Below, in pieces: positions 7,964 to 14,399 of a DNA stretch of 28,769 bases (position 1 is its first letter; every line of letters starts with the position of its first letter). The stretch is from Gemmatimonadaceae bacterium. Its GTDB lineage: Bacteria; Gemmatimonadota; Gemmatimonadetes; Gemmatimonadales; Gemmatimonadaceae. A program made the translations under genes and the position numbers. The stretch is from assembly GCA_025357975.1 (NCBI GenBank), contig JANYKY010000458.1:1-28769 (forward strand), read 5' to 3'. The notes beneath the pieces were generated by a model. That model did not search any database, had not been told where the DNA came from, and was given only the letters and a program-made list of their open reading frames with translations.

Positions 7964-8521
7964 TTAGACGCCTGACGCCGGTGTTTGTTCAGGCAATCCA
8001 GAAAGTGGGAGTTCCAGCAGCTTCCTGGAAGGCTGTGGATCGAGCGTCTGGTAAAGTGTTACGCGGTCGATCACGACTGGCATTGTAACCCGAATTGCGA
8101 GTAGCTCGCGTGCAGTCTCGCGGCTGAGCGTGGGGTACAGACTGAGCGTGCAGTGCGGGCTGAAGGTGAATCTCGCCCGCTGAAATGGCAGGCCCGAGCT
8201 CGCCACTCGGTCGTGAAATACTCTTAATGGCCCATTCGGATCGAGCGGGAGTACAACGATCTCCGTCTGCATGAACCGCATCGGGGGCCCAAAGCGAAGC
8301 ACGAGCTTTGGAGTATCTGCCGCAATCGGACCAAGCGCGGCCAGAAGTTCAGCCGTCGTTGCCGATGCCGGGAGTGGTCCGACACCTGACGATCCGGTGA
8401 TCGTCAGGTGAGGTGCTTTGTATCGGGCAAGACGCGGGTCGTATTTCTCGTTTATCTCCCGAATGCGATCACCAGCCTCGCCTCCGAGCTCGGCAATCAT
8501 GAAAATGCCGTTCGATTGCAC
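7964..8521 (-). CDS. 2H phosphoesterase (2'-5' RNA ligase/LigT-like)
   Basis: A 185-residue protein with the two HxT motifs that define the 2H phosphoesterase fold: PHLTIT with H38/T40 and PHCTLS with H123/T125. The spacing and length fit the YjcG/LigT-like group, which acts on 2',3'-cyclic or 2'-5' phosphodiester bonds in RNA or small nucleotides. The true substrate is unknown. The start is a GTG at 8521, directly after the stop of the upstream PAP2 gene (TAG then GTG), so translation is probably coupled. An in-frame ATG seven codons in would remove part of the first strand. The secreted-protein gene follows 6 bases downstream. A perfect 11-base-pair inverted repeat lies inside the gene (8383-8410). 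Confidence 0.85.
   Translation of the reverse strand: MQSNGIFMIAELGGEAGDRIREINEKYDPRLARYKAPHLTITGSSGVGPLPASATTAELLAALGPIAADTPKLVLRFGPPMRFMQTEIVVLPLDPNGPLRVFHDRVASSGLPFQRARFTFSPHCTLSLYPTLSRETARELLAIRVTMPVVIDRVTLYQTLDPQPSRKLLELPLSGLPEQTPASGV
8383..8410. repeat. Perfect 11-bp inverted repeat inside the 2H gene
   Basis: CACCTGACGAT (8383-8393) is followed by a six-base loop CCGGTG and then ATCGTCAGGTG (8400-8410), the exact reverse complement of the first arm. It lies within the codons just after the first HxT motif of the 2H phosphoesterase. No T-tract follows on either strand, so it is not a standard terminator. It could be an mRNA hairpin or a coincidence of codons. Confidence 0.8.
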
Positions 8522-9349
8522 CTATTGCCGATGACCGACCGACAACAATGGCACCCATCCTGACCCTGGTGACATCTGAACACCAGCCCTCAGAAAGTAC
8601 TTGTCAACTCTGTTGTTGGGATGGGAATGCGTGTACCGATAGACTTTGACTCCGGTGATGGTTCCGATCGCGGCGCCAGCAACCACGTCGCTGGCCCAGT
8701 GGAACTGGTTATAGATCCTGGAAACTCCTGTCAGAGCGGCTCCGCCGTAAAAAATTGGACCGATTACCCATCGCGAATTTGGCCACCAGTGACTCGTTTC
8801 GGCAGAGACAATTGTCGCAAAAGCGAATGCTGAAGTCGTATGTCCCGAGGGAAACGAGTCGTAGTCACCGTTTCGAAAGCCGCGAAACAATCCGAAGTTT
8901 CGTGAATTCGCGGTGTCCTTATAGGGCCTCGCTCGCCCTGCAACGACCTTGGTCACACCTGTTATTGCACCGCTAAGCAGAATCGCCTCGACAGAGTGGA
9001 GTCCGATGTCTTCCGCTCGCCTGCTTCCCTTGACGCGACCGAATCCGTACGTGAGTCCACCAACCACGAGACTGCCGGGATCACCGATCAAACGGAAAAA
9101 CGTTGCTCCCCTATTGAGGGCATGGTTGGATTGCCGGGCAGGATCCTGAAGCTTCTGGGTGAAGTACTTATCTGCGGGCGACACCGCGAATGCGGCGCCG
9201 ACAAATCCGAGCACCAGCAAGGCATCGGCGCCCTTCAACAGGGGTCGGGGAGTGTAAAGGGTATCGGTTGTCTGGCCCTGCGCCGTAACGCCCAGTGTTA
9301 CAGAGAACACTAGCGCGAGGAAGGCTTTCTTGAGCACGTAACTCTCCAT
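8522..9349 (-). CDS. PAP2-family phosphatase, exported
   Basis: 275 residues from the ATG at 9349. The frame stays open upstream to 9637, but that part has no PAP2 character. Signal peptide: KKAFLALVFSVTLGVTAQG. All three PAP2 motifs are present: K134-x6-R141-P142 (KVVAGRARP), PSGH at 167-170 (histidine H170), and S210-R211 with H217 and D221 (SRIYNQFHWASD). The family hydrolyses lipid or other phosphomonoesters; here the active site should face the periplasm. A GTG at 9337 is a real rival start, because GGAGAG lies four bases upstream of it and the signal peptide would begin there directly. The stop is followed at once by the GTG of the 2H gene. It is divergent from fabI. The substrate is not known. 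Confidence 0.85.
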   Translation of the reverse strand: MESYVLKKAFLALVFSVTLGVTAQGQTTDTLYTPRPLLKGADALLVLGFVGAAFAVSPADKYFTQKLQDPARQSNHALNRGATFFRLIGDPGSLVVGGLTYGFGRVKGSRRAEDIGLHSVEAILLSGAITGVTKVVAGRARPYKDTANSRNFGLFRGFRNGDYDSFPSGHTTSAFAFATIVSAETSHWWPNSRWVIGPIFYGGAALTGVSRIYNQFHWASDVVAGAAIGTITGVKVYRYTHSHPNNRVDKYFLRAGVQMSPGSGWVPLLSVGHRQ

Positions 9350-9373
9350 TATGGTGATTCGGGCTGTCTCGCC

Positions 9374-9401
9374 TCTATAGCAAATAACGTCCCGCTGTCC
9401 C
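9374..9401 (-). promoter_or_regulatory. Weak candidate promoter for the PAP2 operon
   Basis: On the minus strand GGGACA (9401-9396) is followed after 16 bases by TATAGA (9379-9374), 25 bases or more before either PAP2 start. Both hexamers match consensus only partly, so this rests mostly on position. Confidence 0.22.
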
Positions 9402-9437
9402 CTTGCCTCGACTATGGGATTGGGACATATCCCCACA

Positions 9438-10352
9438 ATGCTGAATATCGACCTTTCAGGGCGGCGTGCGCTGGTGGCCGGAGTGGCCGATGACGGGGGC
9501 TTTGGTTTCGCGATCGCGAAGGCGCTGGCTGAGGCGGGGGCATCTGTTTCCGTCGCAACGTGGCCGCCCGCTCTCAACATTTTCATGAATCTGCTCGAGC
9601 GCGGGAAAATGGACGAGTCGCGCCGCCTGTCCAGCAATGAGCTTCTTCAGTTCGAGCATATCTACCCGCTCGACGCTGCATACGACACTCTGGCAGATGC
9701 TCCAGAGGACATCAAGAGCAGCAAACGGTACAGAGAAGCCGGAGACTTTTCGATCGCCGGCATGACCGAGCGAATCCGCCAGGATTTTCAGGATCAACCT
9801 TTGGACATCGTGATTCACTCGCTCGCAAATGCACCTGAGGTTAAAAAACCCCTGCTCGAGACGTCGCGAAACGGATATCTCAGTGCCATTGGCGTCAGCG
9901 CGTATTCGATGGTTGGACTGGTCAGCCGGCTGGGTCCGCTCATGCGGCCGGGTGGATCGTTCCTTTCGCTTACCTACATGGCGGGCGAGAGGGTCATACC
10001 CGGTTATGGCGGAGGCATGTCCTCAGCCAAGGCTGCACTTGAGAGCGACACGCGCACACTCGCGTTCGAAGCGGGGCGGAAATATGGAATTCGCGTCAAC
10101 ACGATTTCTGCGGGACCATTCGCTTCCCGGGCGGCAAGCGCCATCGGCATCATCGACAAAATGGTCACCTACTGCGCTGCTAACTCGCCTCTCACCGATC
10201 CCCTGACGACAGAGGAGGTCGGCTCCACTGCAGCGTTTCTCTCGAGTTCACTTGCAAGCGGGATAACGGGAACGACTATTTATGTGGACAAGGGGTATCA
10301 CACGATGGGAATGGCCGTCGCCGGAGTCGGCGGGGACGAATCTCCCAGGTAG
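9438..10352 (+). CDS. fabI: Enoyl-[acyl-carrier-protein] reductase (NADH), plant-type FabI
   Basis: Catalyses the last step of each fatty-acid elongation cycle, reducing enoyl-ACP with NAD(P)H in the cytoplasm. It has 304 residues from the ATG at 9438, which begins the usual [19 protein letters not shown]; an ATG eight codons upstream (9414) is less likely. The glycine-rich cofactor loop is [11 protein letters not shown]. The active site has Y180 and Y190-x7-K198 ([12 protein letters not shown]). The protein carries the long insertion after WPPALNIF (about residues 43-110, including [10 protein letters not shown] and YPLDAAYD) and the stretch [11 protein letters not shown]. Both are typical of the plastid/chlamydial branch rather than the shorter E. 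coli-type enzyme. It stands alone on plus, divergent from the PAP2 gene. The identification is very secure. Confidence 0.96.
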   Translation: MLNIDLSGRRALVAGVADDGGFGFAIAKALAEAGASVSVATWPPALNIFMNLLERGKMDESRRLSSNELLQFEHIYPLDAAYDTLADAPEDIKSSKRYREAGDFSIAGMTERIRQDFQDQPLDIVIHSLANAPEVKKPLLETSRNGYLSAIGVSAYSMVGLVSRLGPLMRPGGSFLSLTYMAGERVIPGYGGGMSSAKAALESDTRTLAFEAGRKYGIRVNTISAGPFASRAASAIGIIDKMVTYCAANSPLTDPLTTEEVGSTAAFLSSSLASGITGTTIYVDKGYHTMGMAVAGVGGDESPR

Positions 10353-10405
10353 ACTTCCGCGAGTTTTTTCTGAGACTGATTCGCCGTTCGCTGGTCGCAA
10401 CCGTT

Positions 10406-12853
10406 TTGCTGGCTGGCTCGCAGGGCTGTTTTGTATTCCATCGCGAAGCGCCCGCGATTGCTCCCCGGTCGCCGGCGCAGCTACGCGCCGATAGCGTCGA
10501 CCGGGCAAACACGGCGGCGGGACTCAAGCCGTACAGCAAAATCGTCACGAGCGCCGCCCGCACGCGCGACGGCATGTTCAAGACACACCGCCTTGGGGAT
10601 ACACTTCTCTTCGAGATTCCAAAGCGGGAGCTGAACAAGGAAATGCTTCTGGTCGGGCGCTTTGCGCGCGCATCCGGCGGCAACAGTTTTGGCGGCGACG
10701 AATTCACTGAACGAGTTCTTCGCTGGGAGCGCGAGGGAAATCGCGTCCTGCTTCGAAGTCTCACCTTCGAGATTACCGCCGACTCGACCTTACCGGTTTA
10801 TCAGGCGGTCTCCGAGGCGACATATCCACCCATCGTCGCGGCATTCAAAGTCGAAGCCTATGGGCCCGACAGCTCCGCGGTTATCGACGTGACCTCGCTC
10901 TATACGACCAACGTCCCTGAGTTCGTCGGAGCACGAGGGTCGTTCGACGAGAAACGGTCGTTCGTCGAAAACGTTTCTTCGTTTCCAGACAACGTGGAAG
11001 TAGAAGCGACACAGACATTTACACCGGAAAGCGCTCCGGACTCACAGCGTGGAATAGGTCCGATTCCGGCGCAAAGTGTTCTTGCACACTGGAGCATGAT
11101 TCGGCTCCCTTTACGGCCGATGATGCCACGCCTCGCTGACAAGCGGCTCAGCTTCAACGAGGTTCGGCAGACCGATTTCGGCAGTGCGGAACAGCGATCA
11201 GTTACACGTGCATACATAACGCGCTGGCGACTCGAGAAGAAATTTCCCGATTCCGCATTGTCGGTTCCGGTGAGGCCCATTGTGTACTACGTGGATCCAG
11301 CCACACCAAAACAGTGGATTCCGTGGATCAAGAAAGGAGTCGAAGATTGGCAGCCGGCATTTGCCGCAGCGGGTTTCCGGAGGGCGATAATTGCCCGTGA
11401 CGCTCCTGCCAGATCAGTCGATCCCGACTGGTCACCTGATGACATACGGTACACTGTTATTCGATGGTTGCCCTCCACCACCGAGAACGCCGAGGGGCCG
11501 CACGTTCACGATCCACGCACAGGCGAGATTCTCAACGGCTCAATTCGCCTTTTTCACAACGTCCTCAACCTCGCCCGCGACTGGTACTTCACGCAGGCTG
11601 CACCGCTCGACCCCCGCGCGCAGAGACTTCCCCTCCCGGATTCCTTGATGGGACGTCTTCTCGAATACGTCGTCGCCCACGAAGTCGGTCACACACTCGG
11701 CTTCCAACACAACATGAAGGCGAGCTCGACATATCCTGTAGACAGTCTTCGCAGCATCTCGTGGCTTCAGCGGATGGGGCATACACCGACGTTGATGGAC
11801 TACGCACGCTTCAACTACGTTGCGCAGCCCGAAGATCACATACCCGTTGAGTTCTTGATTCCGCGCATCGGTCCATACGACATCTTTGCAACGAGATGGG
11901 GATACGCTCCGCTCCGCGCACGCACTCCGGACGGGGAGCGTACCGCCTTGAACATCCTGGCCGAACGACAAAACAGTGTACCGTGGCTCAGGTACTCGGT
12001 ATCGGGAAATCACGATGCAGATTCCGGCGATGAAACCGAAGCCGTCGGTGATGCGGATGCAGTAAAGGCAACGGGCCTTGGCCTGCGCAACATCCGCCGA
12101 ACGATTCCGTTTCTTCTCGCCGCTACGCAAAGGTCTGGAGAAGACAACGCACAACTGGCCGAGCTCTATGATCGATTGCTCGATCAATGGGCGCTCGAAA
12201 TGGGGCATGTCGTCGCAATCGTCGGAGGATCGTCGGCGCAGGAGAAGTACGGCGATCAACCTGGTCCCCGTTTTACTCCCCTTCCCGCGGCGCGACAGCG
12301 CGCGGCAGTCGCGTTCATTGCGGCAAATGCGTTTCAGACACCACGCTATTTCATCGATACCGGTGTGCTCGATCGCATCGAGCCAGAGGGTACACTCCGA
12401 AGACTCAGCGCTGCAGAGTCGCGCGTGCTCACGGATCTGCTGGATACAGACAGGCTTAATCGTCTTGTGGAATATCAGGTTCTCTCTAAAGGCGGTGAGG
12501 GCTCCTACACGCTGGGCGAGATGCTCCTCGACGTGCGTCATGCGGTCTGGAGTGAATTGACCGCTAATCGAGTGACTATCGATCCGTTTCGTCGCTCCTT
12601 GCAGCGTGCTTATCTCGCGCTGGCGGATGGAAAGCTCAACTCGTCGCCTGCGACTGTCATCGTGATCGGTGGTGGCCGGCCGCCGCGGACAAGCACCTCG
12701 AATTCAGACGTTCGGGCAGTCATGCGCGGCGAGTTGGTCGATATCGACGCGTCGTTGCAGAGCGCACTGAGCCGCGCGTCGGATCGGACAACGCGGCTGC
12801 ACATTCTCGATGCGCGGGCCGAGATCAAGCGCATCCTGGATCCGAAATCGTGA
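10406..12853 (+). CDS. Zinc-dependent metalloprotease, DUF5117/DUF4953 type, lipoprotein-like
   Basis: A large exported metzincin-like protein of about 815 residues. The zinc site is HEVGHTLGFQHN at residues 425-436 (H425, E426, H429, H435). The N-terminal third (about 60-250, with GLKPYSKIVTSAARTRDGMF) fits DUF5117. The catalytic and following part (PIVYYVDPATPKQWIPWIKK, EDWQPAFAAAGF, GHTPTLMDYARFNYVAQPED) fits the DUF4953 group. The substrate is unknown. The start is doubtful. The only conventional start codon is TTG at 10406, which cuts into what looks like a lipoprotein signal. Reading from CTG at 10370 gives RLIRRSLVATVLLAGSQGC, a full basic-hydrophobic-Cys signal. The gene begins shortly after fabI, with a gap of 17 to 53 bases depending on start, and its stop abuts that of the opposing anti-sigma gene. 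Confidence 0.88.
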   Translation: MLAGSQGCFVFHREAPAIAPRSPAQLRADSVDRANTAAGLKPYSKIVTSAARTRDGMFKTHRLGDTLLFEIPKRELNKEMLLVGRFARASGGNSFGGDEFTERVLRWEREGNRVLLRSLTFEITADSTLPVYQAVSEATYPPIVAAFKVEAYGPDSSAVIDVTSLYTTNVPEFVGARGSFDEKRSFVENVSSFPDNVEVEATQTFTPESAPDSQRGIGPIPAQSVLAHWSMIRLPLRPMMPRLADKRLSFNEVRQTDFGSAEQRSVTRAYITRWRLEKKFPDSALSVPVRPIVYYVDPATPKQWIPWIKKGVEDWQPAFAAAGFRRAIIARDAPARSVDPDWSPDDIRYTVIRWLPSTTENAEGPHVHDPRTGEILNGSIRLFHNVLNLARDWYFTQAAPLDPRAQRLPLPDSLMGRLLEYVVAHEVGHTLGFQHNMKASSTYPVDSLRSISWLQRMGHTPTLMDYARFNYVAQPEDHIPVEFLIPRIGPYDIFATRWGYAPLRARTPDGERTALNILAERQNSVPWLRYSVSGNHDADSGDETEAVGDADAVKATGLGLRNIRRTIPFLLAATQRSGEDNAQLAELYDRLLDQWALEMGHVVAIVGGSSAQEKYGDQPGPRFTPLPAARQRAAVAFIAANAFQTPRYFIDTGVLDRIEPEGTLRRLSAAESRVLTDLLDTDRLNRLVEYQVLSKGGEGSYTLGEMLLDVRHAVWSELTANRVTIDPFRRSLQRAYLALADGKLNSSPATVIVIGGGRPPRTSTSNSDVRAVMRGELVDIDASLQSALSRASDRTTRLHILDARAEIKRILDPKS

Positions 12854-13852
12854 CTACCGAGTAGTCCTCACGACAAGCGGCTTCAACGCTTCCAGTTGAA
12901 CCGTGGAAAGTGGGCCCACGAGGATGTAGCTGCGGCCCGTCGCAGGGTCAGACCAGATAATGCTGTTCGCGATCGACGCCTTCATGTCGCTGAGCGCAGA
13001 TTCATTCGTAACCGTCGGCGGTATGGAGATCATGGCGGGCCGTTGGGGAACCGCTAGCGCCCTCGCTGATGCAGACGGGCGAGCTGCAGCCTGAAAACCG
13101 GGTGGATCGAGTTCTGTCAGGCTGACGCGAACACCAAACCGCGTCTCGAACACTGTCTGCCTCCTGCCGCTCGAGCTATCTGACCGCACGACTTTAAGTG
13201 ATCCACCACTTTCGCTGTTTTCGTTTCTATCCGCGGTTTTAACGGCAGCTCCGGTAGCGACGGCTACTCCTGCGACTTTGCCGCTCAATGCGGGAGTCTG
13301 CATCATAGTCCGGTTTTTTTGAGCGGCTGAACTGGGCGCCACATCGGATAATGGCACATCAGCACGTCGCACTGATTCAGGGATCCGGGGAGAGGACGCA
13401 ACCCCCTTTTTCGCTGACAAAGCCGGGGCCGCGGCAGGCCGCCTCACGGGAGTGGATTCCGGAATCGGGGATGCAACATGTTCGGTTATCATCGGGCTTG
13501 TGATCGACGCGCTCTGAGCGTTGACAGGCATGACCTTGTCGCTGTCACGCGCGCCGCTTCGTGTAACCACGAGAGAAGTTCCCGCAACGACCATTAGTGC
13601 GGCTGCCGCGCGAGCCTGTGTCGTCGTATACCATGCGCGACGACTTGGCCTGGTCATCGGAATCACTCCCGCTGGTACTGAATCGAGAGCGCTCACAATG
13701 CGTGATGAGCCCGCAATCAGTCCGCGCGCCTCGGCAATTGCCGCGGCACACTGCGCACAATTGACAGTGTGGGCTTCGAAGGCCGCGGCATCTTCCGCCG
13801 ACAGCTCGCCATCGAGCCATGTGTGAATCGTTCCTTCGTCAGGATGCTGCAT
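12854..13852 (-). CDS. Zinc-finger anti-sigma factor, membrane-anchored
   Basis: 332 residues from the ATG at 13852, chosen because MQHPDEGTIHTWLDGELS begins the anti-sigma domain and GAGAGGGAAAAGA lies just upstream. The open frame continues to 13936, but that part overlaps the sigma gene deeply. The zinc motif is H28-x3-C32-x2-C35 (HTVNCAQC). A single membrane helix lies at about 79-97 (ARAAAALMVVAGTSLVV). Residues 98-332 form a long Ala/Ser/Pro-rich extracytoplasmic tail, followed by a more ordered end (SIIWSDPATGRSYILVGPLS). The start overlaps the end of the sigma gene by 14 bases, so the two should be made together. By family knowledge it holds that sigma factor at the membrane. The tail is much longer than needed for anchoring and probably carries the sensing function; it has no match I recognise. 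Confidence 0.85.
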   Translation of the reverse strand: MQHPDEGTIHTWLDGELSAEDAAAFEAHTVNCAQCAAAIAEARGLIAGSSRIVSALDSVPAGVIPMTRPSRRAWYTTTQARAAAALMVVAGTSLVVTRSGARDSDKVMPVNAQSASITSPMITEHVASPIPESTPVRRPAAAPALSAKKGVASSPRIPESVRRADVPLSDVAPSSAAQKNRTMMQTPALSGKVAGVAVATGAAVKTADRNENSESGGSLKVVRSDSSSGRRQTVFETRFGVRVSLTELDPPGFQAAARPSASARALAVPQRPAMISIPPTVTNESALSDMKASIANSIIWSDPATGRSYILVGPLSTVQLEALKPLVVRTTR

Positions 13853-14399
13853 TCTTTTCCCTCTCATCCCTATCCCGCTGTAATTCTTCGTAGCTCTCGA
13901 CAAGTCTTTTTCTCGCACGCGACAAAGTGGTTCCAACAGACCCGGGCGAAAGCTCGAGCGCCTCCGCTATCTCCGAGTAGCCGAGGCCCTCTTCACGCAT
14001 CAGAAGAGCAAGCCGGTCGCGCTCCGCCAGCGCATCGATCGCTTTTCTCGCGAGAGCAGTTTCCTGGGCGCCTTCGAGGGTGTTGGTCTCGGGCTCGACC
14101 ACGGTGTTGCGCTCTTCCTCTGCAAGAAGCGAAAGATGCCGGCGACGCCGAGCATCTTTCCGCGCCTCATCTCGTACAAGATTCGTTGCAACAGCAAAAA
14201 GCCACGCTCTTTCATTCGTGATAGTCTCCTGCCGCAATGCTCTCACAAAAGTCTCCTGCGCGACTTCTTCCGCCCAGTCGCGGTCGCCGAGCCGGCGAGT
14301 CAGGTACCTCACCAGTTGTGAGTTATAGGTGCGAAACAGCCGCTCGACGTCGCTCAATCTGTTACCAGCTGTGTTGAATGGCTTTGAGCTCCGATGCAC
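13839..14399 (-). CDS. ECF RNA polymerase sigma factor
   Basis: 186 residues. Region 2 is visible as VERLFRTYNSQLVRYLTRRL and DWAEEVAQETFVRAL, then ERAWLFAVATNLVRDEARK. Region 4 is ERDRLALLMREEGLGYSEIA followed by the helix-turn-helix LELSPGSVGTTLSRARKRL. The longest frame starts with a GTG at 14399, overlapping the upstream VIT-VWA gene by 38 bases. A TTG at 14357, four bases after that gene's stop, would start the protein at LSDVERLFR and is as plausible. The final codons overlap the anti-sigma gene. The order VWA protein, sigma, anti-sigma suggests one transcript. Target promoters are unknown, and the operon itself is the usual candidate for autoregulation. Confidence 0.92.
   Translation of the reverse strand: MHRSSKPFNTAGNRLSDVERLFRTYNSQLVRYLTRRLGDRDWAEEVAQETFVRALRQETITNERAWLFAVATNLVRDEARKDARRRRHLSLLAEEERNTVVEPETNTLEGAQETALARKAIDALAERDRLALLMREEGLGYSEIAEALELSPGSVGTTLSRARKRLVESYEELQRDRDEREKNAAS

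Noticed and set aside
9350..9637. N-terminal extension of the PAP2 protein by 96 codons
   Set aside because: The extension has no conserved sequence, precedes a proper signal peptide, and would run through the divergent spacer and into the start of fabI.
11540..12541. 333-codon open frame on minus, opposite the metalloprotease gene
   Set aside because: It lies wholly inside a gene with a firm zinc-site motif, has no recognisable domain, and its Cys/Arg-rich composition is typical of an antisense frame in GC-rich coding DNA.
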